From an uncultured Alphaproteobacteria bacterium (GTDB lineage: Bacteria > Pseudomonadota > Alphaproteobacteria > HIMB59 > GCA-002718135), in assembly GCA_902537325.1 (NCBI GenBank), contig CACBAT010000012.1, forward strand, positions 1 through 52,054: DNA of 52,054 nt, in the 5' to 3' direction. Numbering within the stretch: position 1 is the stretch's first letter; every line of letters begins with the position of its first letter. This document shows, one piece after another, positions 1 through 9,598 of this stretch. A program made the position numbers and the translations under genes. A model generated the notes under the pieces. It was not told where the DNA came from, did no database searches, and saw only the letters and a program-made list of their open reading frames with translations.

Positions 1-233
1 TTTGCAGAAATAAAGTCTTCTAAAATTATATTTTTATTTAAATCAATATTATTTCCCACAAAATTTAAATATCTAACTCTCATTTCATAATCAAATGTTG
101 TGAAAACTTTATCATTAATTTTAAAAATGATTTTATTTTCTGAACTTTGAATAATATTTGAATAAAAAAATAAAAATATATAAATAAACAGTATTTTAAA
201 AAAAATTTTTTTTATTTTATTCAAATTTATCAT
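1..233 (-). CDS. surA: SurA-type periplasmic chaperone / peptidyl-prolyl isomerase, N-terminal part (cut by window edge)
   Basis: The first 77 codons are present, reading leftward off the window from an ATG at 233. They encode a Lys-rich N-terminus, a hydrophobic signal segment at about residues 10-28, then the SurA N-domain opening: I-x-F-K-I-N-D near residue 40, followed by T-x-x-D-Y-E-M-R and a hydrophobic R-Y-L-N-F stretch. SurA escorts unfolded outer-membrane proteins through the periplasm, and LptD is a classic client. The start lies 17 bp inside the end of lptD, so the two are translationally linked, as in the usual lptD-surA-pdxA-ksgA order. No isomerase domain is visible because the gene is truncated by the window, so the call rests on the N-terminal pattern plus gene order. 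Confidence 0.75.
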   Translation of the reverse strand, partial: MINLNKIKKIFFKILFIYIFLFFYSNIIQSSENKIIFKINDKVFTTFDYEMRVRYLNFVGNNIDLNKNIILEDFISA

Positions 234-2463
234 TATCTAAACTCGAACCTTCCCAATTAATATCTTGTTTATCATTTTCCGAAACTGCTAAGTTGCTTGA
301 TTTGTAACTACCAATATTTTTAAAAGAGAACATTATAGTCAAAATATCTTGTGGTTTAAGATTATCTTCTTCGTATGACTTTCGATTAAAATCAATATTT
401 AAACCAAAACATTCATCAAAATAACTATATCCAATACTGTATTCTTTGTTAATTTCTTTTTTCAAATCATATAATCCATTAAAGTTTACTTCTGAAAATT
501 TAGAGAATTTTTTACTTTTAAATAAATAATTAATTGTTTCTGTATCTTTACTTATTATATTATTTATCTTCGAATTTTGATCAAGATAAGAGATACTTAT
601 ATCTCCATAATCAGTGCTTGAATTAATATTTACATTTTGTTTTTTTAGATATGAGTCTGCCATATCATACCTAAAATTATAAGATAATTCATTATTCTTT
701 AGATATTGAATTGACCCCAGTATATCGCTCAGATTATCATCATTTCCTTGTTCTTTATGAAAATTGCTATTATCTGTAAATTCGTATGATTGGGATATTG
801 AAGATTTAAAATTTTGACTAAAAGCACTGATTCCATAAGATATTCTTTTCGAATTATCCATTTTGTCATTACCACTATACCTGTTCAATCTGTAAATATT
901 TTCCATACTAAAATCATTGTTTGTTGAATCTTCGTTTGATAATTTAATATTATTTTTAGTATTAGGTGTCATTACAACATTGAATTTTGGAGTGAATGTA
1001 AAATTTTGTAAATAATTTTTAATTTTAAATGGGCTTTCAGAAGATAGGCCCAATATAGGGAATAATCTATAATAGGTTCCTGTTCTATAAGTATCATTCT
1101 TTATTAGCTTATCTTCTGTGTTAAATAGCTGATTGTATATTTCTGCGTCCAAAATTATTTTGGAATTATAATTAATAATTTTTTTACTTATATTAAATTT
1201 ATGAGATAATTTTTGTTGTCTTTTCGCATGAACTAAAGAACTTTTATTTCTAAAAATATTATAAAATTCAAAAGTCGAATTTGATATATGTCCAGGATTA
1301 TTGTTGTAACCAGTAAAATATTTTATTTTAGGAAGTACTGTTGGAGTTGTTTTATTATCTTCATTTTCTTGATTAGTCTGATAAAAGTTAAGAGTTAAAT
1401 CTAAATGATCATCAATTTTATTTAAATTATATCCCTCTAAAATTATATTTGTTGAAAGTGAGTTTTTATAACTTAAATCATCATTTGGTTTAGTTATTTG
1501 AATATAATTTTTTGATGTTTGTAATGCAGAGTCAATATTTATTCTATATTTTGAATTAATATTTTTACTATAATTTGTTATTAAACTTGCATCATTTAAC
1601 CAATCATTATTATTTTGATTTTCAAAATTAGAGTCGAAAGTTAAATCCGTTTTGAAATTACCTCCTGAAATAATCTGATTATAATCAAAAACAAATCTTT
1701 GTGAATTGTCTACTCCTCCACCATAATTAATTATTGGAGTAAATAATAGTTCTTTATCCATAGAAATATTAAAGTAATATGGGAACGAAGTTGACTGAGA
1801 AGTTTTTGTATCAAAGAAATTGAATGCTAATGATGGTAGTAGAAATCCCGACTTCCTATCTTTTCTTAATGGAGAAGGGGTAACAATATAAGGTATATAA
1901 AAAATAGGAGTATTTAATACTCTCATTTTCGAGTGCTTTTGATATAAAAAAAGATTTTCATTATCGTGGAGTATTTTTTCCCCTTCTAGTTGCCACGTGG
2001 GACAAATAAAAGCTCCAATTTTAATTCTAGATTCACAAGGCGAATAAACACCCTTAGATATTAAATCTATATTTTTATCTCTTTTAAATTTCTCTCCAAT
2101 AATTCTAGACCCATCATTTAATCTAACTTTTGGTTTATCAAATTCTGAATAATTTAAGTCTTGAAGAAAAAAACCATTCTCGCCCTCAAAATAATTGTTA
2201 TTTTCATCTTTAAATATAAATTTTGAAGGTAAAATAATTTTCTCTTCTGATTTATTGTAAATTATTAAATCTGATATAATTAGTTTATTATTTTCAAAAA
2301 TTTTTGCATTTCCTCTTGCTATTAAATTCTCATTTTCATCGTATGTTATTGAGTCTGCATAAATCAATATTTCTTTAGCACTATTATAATTAGGTATTAA
2401 TAAAATAAAAAATATCAAAAAAACTTTATAAATTAATATATTTACTGACTTAATCATTTTCAA
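217..2463 (-). CDS. lptD: LPS-assembly protein LptD (outer-membrane beta-barrel)
   Basis: LptD is the outer-membrane barrel that, with LptE, inserts lipopolysaccharide into the outer leaflet. The 748-residue product has a signal peptide ending near Ala29, an OstA/LptA-like beta-jellyroll at about residues 30-150 (I-Y-A-D-S-I-T-Y-D and A-R-G-N-A repeats), and then the barrel. The barrel opens with a conserved stretch around residues 180-205 (P-I-F-Y-I-P-Y, then R-K-S-G-F-L-L-P). Conserved cysteines appear near residues 138 (S-P-C) and 149 (I-C-P-T-W-Q). The length is typical for alphaproteobacteria. The start overlaps the lptG end by 14 bp; Met3 (ATG at 2457) is an alternative start. The gene is third in a tight minus-strand operon. 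Confidence 0.93.
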   Translation of the reverse strand: MKMIKSVNILIYKVFLIFFILLIPNYNSAKEILIYADSITYDENENLIARGNAKIFENNKLIISDLIIYNKSEEKIILPSKFIFKDENNNYFEGENGFFLQDLNYSEFDKPKVRLNDGSRIIGEKFKRDKNIDLISKGVYSPCESRIKIGAFICPTWQLEGEKILHDNENLFLYQKHSKMRVLNTPIFYIPYIVTPSPLRKDRKSGFLLPSLAFNFFDTKTSQSTSFPYYFNISMDKELLFTPIINYGGGVDNSQRFVFDYNQIISGGNFKTDLTFDSNFENQNNNDWLNDASLITNYSKNINSKYRINIDSALQTSKNYIQITKPNDDLSYKNSLSTNIILEGYNLNKIDDHLDLTLNFYQTNQENEDNKTTPTVLPKIKYFTGYNNNPGHISNSTFEFYNIFRNKSSLVHAKRQQKLSHKFNISKKIINYNSKIILDAEIYNQLFNTEDKLIKNDTYRTGTYYRLFPILGLSSESPFKIKNYLQNFTFTPKFNVVMTPNTKNNIKLSNEDSTNNDFSMENIYRLNRYSGNDKMDNSKRISYGISAFSQNFKSSISQSYEFTDNSNFHKEQGNDDNLSDILGSIQYLKNNELSYNFRYDMADSYLKKQNVNINSSTDYGDISISYLDQNSKINNIISKDTETINYLFKSKKFSKFSEVNFNGLYDLKKEINKEYSIGYSYFDECFGLNIDFNRKSYEEDNLKPQDILTIMFSFKNIGSYKSSNLAVSENDKQDINWEGSSLDNDKFE

Positions 2464-3529
2464 TTTTAATCACTTGATAAAGAGCTATAAAAAAAGGAAT
2501 TAAGAAAATTATTAAATATGATAAATAAAAATTTAAAGATAATGTAATAGTTAATTTTGTAATTACCTCTTTTATTAAAAATATAAAAAAACCAAGTGAT
2601 ATTGAGACAAATAAAATTTTAAAAAAATTTTCGTTTCTATTAAATTTACTGCTGAAACCCAATATCAAAAAAGCCAAAACCACTATAAATATAGGTTTTA
2701 AGAACTCTGATAAATAATATAACCCTATTTCTGATGAATATAAATTAAACTTAGTTAATGTTTTTGAGTGATTTATATATTTATAAAATGGGATAAGTTT
2801 GTATTTAGAAATTGAACTAATAATATTTTCTTTATTAAAGTTTATAACTAAATCAAAATTATTCATTTTTTTATATTCTTCATCATAAAAATTATAATAA
2901 TTGACTTTTTTTAGAGAAAATAAATTCTCTTTAAATTCACCTTTTTCCGCTAATATAAATTTTTTTGAGTCATCACTAATTAATAATATTTGAATATTTT
3001 CAGCATTCATATTTCTTAAATTAATATTCTTTATATTTATAAAACTTGAATTTTTTTTATCTATTTCATTTTTAATCCACATTTCATTATCTGAAATTTT
3101 AATTGAATATAAACTACTATCTTTATAGTCTAATTTATTGTCATACTTTTTTTCCATCAATACAGATATTGGATTAATAAAAACTAAAAAGAATATACCC
3201 ATTAAAAATATAGCAATACCAATTGGCATAAAAATATCAAAAATGGAGTAACCAAGATTTCTCATTGATATAAGTTCATTATTGTTAATTAAATTTCTAA
3301 TTAAAAAAGATACACTAACTATAGTAACAAAAGGAATAATTTCATTTAAAATTGACGGATACTTCAGAGATGAAAGATATAAAAAATTTAATATATTTCT
3401 GTTTTCATCAGACAATACTCTAGATAATTCCAATATATTAATAAAAAATATAAAGACTGATATAATTATAAAATTAATAATCAAATATTTATTAGTTAAA
3501 AAAAATAAATACTTATTTATTTTATTCAT
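2450..3529 (-). CDS. lptG: LPS export ABC transporter permease (LptG-like)
   Basis: This 359-residue protein has the LptF/LptG (YjgP/YjgQ) layout: two or three N-terminal membrane helices (about residues 15-35, 60-80 and 98-118), a periplasmic beta-rich domain of about 150 residues, and three C-terminal helices. The N-E-L-I-S-M-R-N-L-G motif near residue 85 is the cytoplasmic coupling segment seen in this family. LptF and LptG form the inner-membrane channel that, with the LptB ATPase, extracts LPS and pushes it along the LptC-A-D bridge. It starts inside the 3' end of the preceding permease gene (8-bp overlap). Assigning LptG rather than LptF rests on its second position in the operon. Confidence 0.85.
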   Translation of the reverse strand: MNKINKYLFFLTNKYLIINFIIISVFIFFINILELSRVLSDENRNILNFLYLSSLKYPSILNEIIPFVTIVSVSFLIRNLINNNELISMRNLGYSIFDIFMPIGIAIFLMGIFFLVFINPISVLMEKKYDNKLDYKDSSLYSIKISDNEMWIKNEIDKKNSSFINIKNINLRNMNAENIQILLISDDSKKFILAEKGEFKENLFSLKKVNYYNFYDEEYKKMNNFDLVINFNKENIISSISKYKLIPFYKYINHSKTLTKFNLYSSEIGLYYLSEFLKPIFIVVLAFLILGFSSKFNRNENFFKILFVSISLGFFIFLIKEVITKLTITLSLNFYLSYLIIFLIPFFIALYQVIKIEND

Positions 3530-4544
3530 ATTTTTTTTTAATATTAGTAATTAGTAAAGATATACAAATTACAAAAAATACAAATATTGTATAATTTAAT
3601 AATATAATTTCGGAATTTTTTAAAATTTGATTAATAATTAATACAGTTATGCATGATGCGGAAAAATATATATTATTATATATGCTAAAATTTATGTTTT
3701 TTATATTGTTTTTGTAAAATAAGTATACCACAAAAATTATTAAAATTATATCAACTATTTTAAAAGAAATATTTAAATAATTCTTAGAATTTAAATCATC
3801 AAAAATAGTGAATGTATTTTTGTCAACAATTCTATTATTTGTAATGTTTTTGTGATCAATCTTTAAAATATAATTTAGAAATTCTAATTTTTCAATTTGC
3901 TCATCATTATCTATACTAATTTTAAATCCATTAGATAATTGAAAATTATATTGATTATTTTTACTAAAAATATTTCCTCTGTTCGCATAAACAATATTTT
4001 CTCTTTCATCTTTAAAGCTAATGAATATATCGGCATACTCATTATCTATTTTTTTAAAATCTAATATTGTTGTATTATTTAAATTTAGAAAATTAGAAAA
4101 TGCGATTTTGTTTAAATCTAAATTATTTCTCAAATCATATTCATTAGTTTTATATTTTTCATAAATACTTGGTGCTAAAAAAAAATTTAGAATTACAAAA
4201 ATTATAATTATTAATAAAGTAAAAAAATATAAAGTATTTCTTAAAGGTTTTAGTCCAAATCCTAACGAGTATATAGCTATCAATTCGTTGTCTCTATTTA
4301 ATTTTAAAAAACATAATAAAAGACCAAAAATTAAAATAAATGGCACTATTACCGTGATAATATTTGGAACTAAATAAAATGAGAGAATAATTATATCTAT
4401 AATTTGTATATGTAAAAAATTAGTTATCGTAAAAAGTCTTGTTATTTGTAATAGCCATGCAACTGAAAGGAATATACATAATATTAATAAAAAATATTTT
4501 GATACTTGAGATAGTAAATAAATATTTATTTTATTAATATCCAT
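3522..4544 (-). CDS. lptF: LPS export ABC transporter permease (LptF-like)
   Basis: First gene of the minus-strand Lpt operon, 340 residues. The topology matches LptF/LptG: N-terminal helices at about residues 15-35 and 55-80, the coupling motif R-D-N-E-L-I-A-I-Y-S-L-G-F near residue 88, a periplasmic domain at about 125-245, then three C-terminal helices. The partner permease follows with an 8-bp overlap and LptD after that, so the operon supplies both the inner-membrane extractor and the outer-membrane acceptor of the LPS bridge. LptB, LptC and LptA are not in the window. The start is an ATG with no Shine-Dalgarno-like sequence in front of it. Confidence 0.85.
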   Translation of the reverse strand: MDINKINIYLLSQVSKYFLLILCIFLSVAWLLQITRLFTITNFLHIQIIDIIILSFYLVPNIITVIVPFILIFGLLLCFLKLNRDNELIAIYSLGFGLKPLRNTLYFFTLLIIIIFVILNFFLAPSIYEKYKTNEYDLRNNLDLNKIAFSNFLNLNNTTILDFKKIDNEYADIFISFKDERENIVYANRGNIFSKNNQYNFQLSNGFKISIDNDEQIEKLEFLNYILKIDHKNITNNRIVDKNTFTIFDDLNSKNYLNISFKIVDIILIIFVVYLFYKNNIKNINFSIYNNIYFSASCITVLIINQILKNSEIILLNYTIFVFFVICISLLITNIKKKYE

Positions 4545-4700
4545 AAATGATAACTTTGTAATCTTAAATAATTAGTATATCGATAATATATATAAATTAT
4601 TTTAAATTCTAATTATTTATTTCTTTTGAATTTTATCAAAATATAGACAAAATCAAATTACTAAATTACATAATCACTTGAATAAATTTAAGGAGCAAAA
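4545..4700. promoter_or_regulatory. Divergent intergenic region between lptF and ndk, longest gene-free stretch in the window
   Basis: These 156 bp are almost pure A+T and must carry outward promoters for both the Lpt operon and ndk. On the plus strand a TAGACA at 4644-4649 is followed after 17 nt by TACATA at 4667-4672, with CATAAT at 4669-4674 as a 19-nt alternative; this is a plausible but weak sigma-70 pair for ndk. No convincing minus-strand promoter, RNA fold or coding frame stood out. In sequence this A+T-rich such matches arise easily by chance. Confidence 0.3.
4690..4695 (+). promoter_or_regulatory. Strong Shine-Dalgarno sequence of ndk
   Basis: AAGGAG sits 5 nt before the ndk ATG at 4701. 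It is one of only three obvious Shine-Dalgarno sequences in the window; the others precede the BMP binding protein and the phosphoribosyltransferase. Most genes here have none. Confidence 0.8.
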
Positions 4701-5117
4701 ATGAAGAGAACCTTTTCAATTATTAAGCCGGATGCTACAAAAAGAAACATTACAGGGGCAATAAATAAAATTATAGAAGACAATGAATTGAAAATTGTTG
4801 CTCAAAAAAGAATACAATTATCAAGAGAAAAAGCCGAAGGGTTTTACTTTGTTCATAAAGATAAACCTTTTTTTAATGAACTTATTGATTACATGACTTC
4901 AGGTCCAGTTATTATTCAGGTTTTAGAGGGTGAAAATGCAATTGAAAAATATAGAAAAATAATGGGTGCAACTAATCCTCAGAATGCAGATAGTGGCACA
5001 ATTAGAAAAGAATACGCATTAAATATTCAAGAAAATTCAGTTCATGGTTCTGATTCTGAAGAAAATGCTAGAATTGAAATAAATTATTTTTTTAAAGAGG
5101 ATGAAATAATTACTTAA
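4701..5117 (+). CDS. ndk: Nucleoside diphosphate kinase
   Basis: Ndk moves the terminal phosphate of ATP onto nucleoside diphosphates through a phosphohistidine. The 138-residue product is full length for the family. It has the N-terminal T-F-S-I-I-K-P-D-A segment, the nucleotide-binding G-A-T-N-P stretch, and the active-site block N-S-V-H-G-S-D-S with the phosphorylated histidine at about residue 115. It starts behind a good ribosome-binding site. Its stop codon directly abuts the stop of a small gene on the other strand with no base between them. Confidence 0.97.
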   Translation: MKRTFSIIKPDATKRNITGAINKIIEDNELKIVAQKRIQLSREKAEGFYFVHKDKPFFNELIDYMTSGPVIIQVLEGENAIEKYRKIMGATNPQNADSGTIRKEYALNIQENSVHGSDSEENARIEINYFFKEDEIIT

Positions 5118-5243
5118 TTAAAATAAAGAGAATATAATAACTAAAATTATTGCAACAAAAATTATAGTATAAATTGTTAATTTATTAAATATTTTCCAAG
5201 TTTTTGCCTTATCTTTGGCTATATTATCTTTATTGTAATCCAT
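5118..5243 (-). CDS. Small membrane protein resembling aa3-type cytochrome c oxidase subunit IV
   Basis: A 41-codon gene, easily missed because of its size. The product begins M-D-Y-N-K-D, has a short charged helix ending in the A-K-T-W-K-I-F-N-K-L-T pattern (A-x-x-T-W/Y-x-x-F), and finishes as one membrane helix with almost no tail. This is the layout of the bacterial aa3-type cytochrome c oxidase subunit IV family (PF07835), tiny single-helix proteins common in alphaproteobacteria. The stop abuts the ndk stop (TAATTA at 5115-5120). No Shine-Dalgarno sequence precedes the ATG. The family assignment is from pattern only; a role in the oxidase is what is known for relatives. Confidence 0.6.
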   Translation of the reverse strand: MDYNKDNIAKDKAKTWKIFNKLTIYTIIFVAIILVIIFSLF

Positions 5244-5249
5244 TAATTG

Positions 5250-5255
5250 TATAAT
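5250..5255 (+). promoter_or_regulatory. Candidate -10 element upstream of the DUF2066-hdaA pair
   Basis: A perfect TATAAT lies 30 nt before the preferred ATG at 5286. No good -35 is visible at the usual spacing, so this is weak evidence. It would place the transcript start near 5262, downstream of the TTG that opens a longer but less likely reading frame. Confidence 0.3.
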
Positions 5256-5285
5256 AATTATTATGTATCTTATTGCAATAATTTA

Positions 5286-6311
5286 ATGAAATACTTTATT
5301 TTTTTTATATTAGTATTTTATAACAATAGTTGTTTATCTTTCAGTTTATTTGAAACATCGTTTCATAATGTAGAATTTATATCAGATAATATTGAGTCTG
5401 ATAAATTAAATGCTATCAAGCAATTAAAGAAAAAAACTATATTAATTATTTTTGAAAAAACTCTTGAAAAGAAACAATTTGAAAATCTTAGCAAATCTTT
5501 ATCAGAAGATTTAATTAATACTTTTATAAAGAATATAATTATAAATAATGAAAAAATTATTAATAACAAATATCAATCTAAAATTAAAATAAATTATGAA
5601 AAGAAAAAAATTATTAGTTTTTATAGGGAAAAAAAAATTCCATATGTTGAATATCTTCCTAATCAAATTTTACTAATAATTTCTGAAGAAGATAATTTAA
5701 ATAATAATCTTTTTACTGAAAATAATAAGTTTTATTCTTATTATATTAATAATTATGATAATTATAATAAATTATTTAAAATTCCAAATTTGGACATTAA
5801 TGATAGATACATTTTGAATAAAAAAGATATAGACTCAAAAAATAAAAAGAAAATATTAAACTTTTCTAATAAATATGAACTAAATAATGTTATTACAGTT
5901 ATTGTAAAAAAAAATAATAAAAATACTACTTATGATTTAGCCTTATTTTCAGGAGGAGAAATTATAGAAAGAAGACTTGATTTTAATAAATATGAATTTA
6001 ATAAATTTTTTAAAATATTAGAAAAAGAAGCAATTAATCTTTGGAAAAATATAAATCAAATCCAAAATAATCATACTAATCTTTTAAGTTGTAGGGTAAC
6101 TTATTTTAATATGTTAGAGCTTAAAGAAATTAAAAATAATTTAAATTCAATTTCTTTATTAAAAAATATAAATATAAAATCATTATCATATAAAAAAATT
6201 CATTATGAAATGTACTATTATGGAAATTTAAAAATACTTTCTAATCTTTTTCAATTAAATAAACTTAAAATAAATGATATTAATAGTGATTGTACAATAA
6301 AATTGAAATGA
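5286..6311 (+). CDS. DUF2066 family exported protein
   Basis: About 341 residues, highly Asn/Lys/Ile-rich, with a signal peptide in roughly the first 20 residues (M-K-Y-F-I-F-F-I-L-V-F). The frame is open from a TTG at 5247, but the ATG at 5286 places the signal peptide correctly. DUF2066 proteins of unknown function commonly sit directly before the DnaA-related regulator Hda, and here the stop overlaps the hdaA start by 4 bp (ATGA). The family call combines this synteny with local patterns such as the A-L-F-S-G-G-E block near residue 220. The sequence itself is strongly diverged. Confidence 0.6.
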   Translation: MKYFIFFILVFYNNSCLSFSLFETSFHNVEFISDNIESDKLNAIKQLKKKTILIIFEKTLEKKQFENLSKSLSEDLINTFIKNIIINNEKIINNKYQSKIKINYEKKKIISFYREKKIPYVEYLPNQILLIISEEDNLNNNLFTENNKFYSYYINNYDNYNKLFKIPNLDINDRYILNKKDIDSKNKKKILNFSNKYELNNVITVIVKKNNKNTTYDLALFSGGEIIERRLDFNKYEFNKFFKILEKEAINLWKNINQIQNNHTNLLSCRVTYFNMLELKEIKNNLNSISLLKNINIKSLSYKKIHYEMYYYGNLKILSNLFQLNKLKINDINSDCTIKLK

Positions 6312-6934
6312 CTAAACAAGAAAGCTTTAGTTACAAATTTAACATTGATTTTAACGAGCTAAATTTTTTTGTTAATCAAACAAATATTTACGCTTTTAAT
6401 GGTATAATCAAAAATGATAACAGATTAGCATTTCTCTATGGTCCTAGTAAATCTGGTAAATCTTTCCTTTCACAAATTTGGTTAAAAAGAAATAATGGTA
6501 TTCAATTGCAGAACAATTTTGAGTTATTAGTAAATAGTAATAAAAACTTGTTAATTGACGATTTTTTATCTTTTAGTGAGGAAAAAATTTTTCATATTGT
6601 AAACAATTGCATTTTAAATAAAACAAAATTACTTATTACTTCAAACAAAAAGATTAATGATATTGATTTTCAATTTGATGATTTATCATCTCGTTTAAAA
6701 ACATTTTCTAATTATGTAATAAATCAACCTAATGATGAAATGCTTCTAGCTATATTAACTAAATTACTAACAGATAAACAATTTATCATAAATTCTAAAG
6801 ATATCTTTGAATATATTTTAAGAAGGGTTGATAGAAGCTATGAAGGTATTCATGAAATAGTCAATAAGCTTGACATATTATCTCTAGAAAAAAAAAGGCA
6901 ATTAACAATACCATTAATAAAAGAAATACTATAG
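6308..6934 (+). CDS. hdaA: DnaA-related chromosomal replication regulator HdaA
   Basis: Hda-type proteins pair with the sliding clamp and stimulate ATP hydrolysis on DnaA, stopping over-initiation. The 208-residue product starts at the ATG overlapping the DUF2066 stop. It shows a Walker A loop G-P-S-K-S-G-K-S at about residues 45-52, a Walker B-like L-L-I-D-D-F near 83, and a C-terminal helical lid with R-S-Y-E-G-I-H-E-I. There is no C-terminal DnaA-box-binding helix-turn-helix, which separates it from DnaA. A clear clamp-binding motif at the N-terminus is not obvious. It is followed after 13 bp by aspS. Confidence 0.85.
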   Translation: MTKQESFSYKFNIDFNELNFFVNQTNIYAFNGIIKNDNRLAFLYGPSKSGKSFLSQIWLKRNNGIQLQNNFELLVNSNKNLLIDDFLSFSEEKIFHIVNNCILNKTKLLITSNKKINDIDFQFDDLSSRLKTFSNYVINQPNDEMLLAILTKLLTDKQFIINSKDIFEYILRRVDRSYEGIHEIVNKLDILSLEKKRQLTIPLIKEIL

Positions 6935-6947
6935 ATGGATCAAAAAT

Positions 6948-8714
6948 ATGAATAAATATAGATCTCATTTATGTTCAGATTTATCAATTAATAATTTAGG
7001 TGAAAAGGTTATTTTATCTGGGTGGGCAGATACAATTAGAGATCATGGTAACTTATTATTTATTGATTTAAGAGATAATTATGGAATTACACAGTGTGTA
7101 ATTGATGGAACACACTCTCTATTTGAAGAAATAGGTAAATTAAGTAATGAAAGTGTTTTAACAATTAGAGGTGAAGTTGTTAAAAGATCTGAAGAGACAA
7201 TAAACAAGAATCTTCAAACGGGAGAGATTGAAATACAAATTGAAAATTACAAAATTTTATCAAAATCTGAAATTCTTCCCTTACCTGTTAATTCTGATAT
7301 CGAATATGGGGAAGAAATTAGATTAAAATATAGATTTTTAGATTTAAGAAGAAATAAATTACACAAAAACATTATATTAAGAAGTAAAATAATATCTGAC
7401 ATTAGAAAGAAAATGATAGATAGAAATTTTATTGAATTTCAAACTCCCATTCTTACTTCATCGTCTCCAGAAGGAGCTAGAGATTATTTAGTCCCATCTA
7501 GAATACATCAGGGTAAATTCTATGCTCTTCCTCAAGCACCTCAGCAATTTAAACAATTATTAATGATTGCAGGTTTTGATAAATATTTTCAAATTGCACC
7601 ATGTTTTAGAGATGAAGACAGTAGAGCGGATCGTTCTCCCGGTGAATTCTATCAACTAGACTTTGAGATGAGTTTTGTAACTCAAGAAGATGTATTTGAC
7701 GCTATTGAGCCAGTTTTATTTGAAATATTTGATGAAAATAAGAAAAATAATGAAATTAAGGTAAGTCCGTATCCATTTAGGAGAATACCTTATATGGAGT
7801 CGATGGAAGTTTTCGGTTCTGATAAGCCTGATTTACGAAATCCACTTGTTATAGATGATTATACAAATGTATTTAAAGGTTCAAATTTTAAAATATTTAG
7901 TAATCAAATAGAAAAAGGCTCAGTTGTTAAGGGAATAATTGTTAAAAATACTGGCGATCAACCTAGAAGTTTTTTTGATAAATTAAACAATTGGGCAAAA
8001 GAAGAAGGTGCAGCTGGATTAGGCTATATTTCATTTATAGAAAATAGTTTTAAAGGTCCTATTGCAAAGAATTTAAATGAAGATCAATTATTATTATTAA
8101 AACTTGAAGAAAATGACTCTATATTTTTCATATGTGATAAATTAAAAGAGGCACAATTATTTTCTGGTAAAGTAAGAGAAAGAATTTGTAATGATTTAAA
8201 TTTACTAAATAAAAATTCTTTTGAATTTTGTTGGATAGTTGATTTCCCAATGTATGAAATTGATGAAAAAACTAATAAAATACAATTTAGCCATAATCCT
8301 TTTTCAATGCCTCAAGGTGAGATGGAAGCTTTAGAAAAAAAAGATCCTCTCGATATAAAAGCGTTTCAATATGATATTGTATGTAATGGTGTAGAGTTAT
8401 CTTCTGGCGCAATTAGAAATCATAAACCAGAAATTATGTATAAAGCCTTTGATATAGCTGGATATTCTAAAGAAGATTTAGAAGAAAAATTTTCAGGGAT
8501 GCTCAATGCTTTAAAATTTGGAGCACCGCCTCACGGCGGCAGTGCACCAGGTATTGATAGAATTGTTATGTTACTTGCTGATGAGCCAAATATTAGAGAA
8601 GTAATTGCATTTCCAATGAATCAACAAGCTATGGATTTAATGATGGACGCCCCTGCAAGTATCGATAAACAACGACTAGAAGAATTAGGTATTAAATTAA
8701 TAGATAAAAATTAA
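6948..8714 (+). CDS. aspS: Aspartyl-tRNA synthetase, probably non-discriminating (Asp/Asn)
   Basis: A full-length bacterial-type AspRS of 588 residues: N-terminal OB-fold anticodon domain, class II catalytic core, inserted GAD domain and C-terminal motif 3. Motif 2 ([10 protein letters not shown]) lies near residues 219-228 and motif 3 (G-I-D-R) near 535. In the anticodon domain the sequence reads R-D-H33-G; a His here is associated with non-discriminating enzymes (as in Pseudomonas aeruginosa), whereas E. coli has R-D-L-G. Such enzymes also make Asp-tRNA-Asn, which GatCAB converts to Asn-tRNA. The 3' end overlaps the convergent EamA gene by 18 bp. Confidence 0.96.
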   Translation: MNKYRSHLCSDLSINNLGEKVILSGWADTIRDHGNLLFIDLRDNYGITQCVIDGTHSLFEEIGKLSNESVLTIRGEVVKRSEETINKNLQTGEIEIQIENYKILSKSEILPLPVNSDIEYGEEIRLKYRFLDLRRNKLHKNIILRSKIISDIRKKMIDRNFIEFQTPILTSSSPEGARDYLVPSRIHQGKFYALPQAPQQFKQLLMIAGFDKYFQIAPCFRDEDSRADRSPGEFYQLDFEMSFVTQEDVFDAIEPVLFEIFDENKKNNEIKVSPYPFRRIPYMESMEVFGSDKPDLRNPLVIDDYTNVFKGSNFKIFSNQIEKGSVVKGIIVKNTGDQPRSFFDKLNNWAKEEGAAGLGYISFIENSFKGPIAKNLNEDQLLLLKLEENDSIFFICDKLKEAQLFSGKVRERICNDLNLLNKNSFEFCWIVDFPMYEIDEKTNKIQFSHNPFSMPQGEMEALEKKDPLDIKAFQYDIVCNGVELSSGAIRNHKPEIMYKAFDIAGYSKEDLEEKFSGMLNALKFGAPPHGGSAPGIDRIVMLLADEPNIREVIAFPMNQQAMDLMMDAPASIDKQRLEELGIKLIDKN

Positions 8715-9590
8715 TCCCGTTCCAAAAATCGCAATAATTGTTCCCACCCATGCACCAAAAGAAGGGATTTTTTTTGTTAATATCCACAAAAGAAATAATA
8801 TCATTATTGGACTAGTTGAAGATAAAGTTGCAACAATACCTGCATCAGCTTTTTGTAATGCGATTAAAAGTAAACTCATACCTAAGGCCATTCCTAAAAA
8901 GCCACTAAGAATTGATTGGTAAATAATTTTTGCTGTAAGATTAACTTTTGTATTAAAAACTTCATAATTTAAAAAAAATGTAAATGATAAAAAAATACAT
9001 GAAATAGTAGTTCTAATTGCTGCTGAAGCTATAGGATCTGCTCCATCTGATAATATAGGTTTCATCATAACCAATCCAATTGCTTGGCATAAAGCTGCTC
9101 CAATGGATAAAATAATTCCTATATAAAGTGAACCTTCTACTTTTTCCCATCTATGCTCAGATCCTTTTTTATCTCCATAGGAAATTGCAAAAACAACACC
9201 AAAAAACACAACAAAACATCCAATAATACTAATAGTTGAAGCAAGTTCATTTAGAAAAAAAATATTGATTACTACAGTAAAAGGAGCAGCTAATGAAAAT
9301 AAAATATTATTTCTTCTTGGCCCAATTTTTTGCAAAGCAATAAACAATAAAGTATCACCTAAAAATATCCCTACAATTCCTGAAATAATAATAATAGTTA
9401 AGTAATCAATACTAATTGTATTCCAAGTATTTATATAAAATGTATAAGTAATTAACATTATTGATACAAAAAATAATCTAAGACGATTAAAGGCCAAACC
9501 TCCAATAGTTCTTGTAACATCTGCTGATACTAAAGATGCTACTGCCCAACAAAGTGCAGCAGTCATTGCAATAAAGTAATAATAGATCAT
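8697..9590 (-). CDS. EamA/DMT-family transporter
   Basis: A 297-residue integral membrane protein with ten hydrophobic segments arranged as two homologous halves (about residues 1-135 and 150-297), the standard drug/metabolite transporter fold. Typical motifs are the early [10 protein letters not shown] block and P-x-x-x-x-x-x-L near the end of each half. Relatives export amino acids or other small metabolites; nothing here fixes the substrate. Its 3' end overlaps aspS by 18 bp on the opposite strand. A small unrecognised membrane-protein gene lies 8 bp upstream on the same strand and may be co-transcribed. Confidence 0.85.
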   Translation of the reverse strand: MIYYYFIAMTAALCWAVASLVSADVTRTIGGLAFNRLRLFFVSIMLITYTFYINTWNTISIDYLTIIIISGIVGIFLGDTLLFIALQKIGPRRNNILFSLAAPFTVVINIFFLNELASTISIIGCFVVFFGVVFAISYGDKKGSEHRWEKVEGSLYIGIILSIGAALCQAIGLVMMKPILSDGADPIASAAIRTTISCIFLSFTFFLNYEVFNTKVNLTAKIIYQSILSGFLGMALGMSLLLIALQKADAGIVATLSSTSPIMILFLLWILTKKIPSFGAWVGTIIAIFGTGLIFIY

Positions 9591-9598
9591 ATTATTTA

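Noticed and set aside
3282..3554. 90-codon plus-strand frame inside lptG
   Set aside because: Antisense shadow of a membrane-protein gene, no start context and no family features.
5247..5285. TTG start giving DUF2066 a 13-residue N-terminal extension
   Set aside because: The extension precedes the signal peptide and would spoil it; the ATG at 5286 places the signal correctly.
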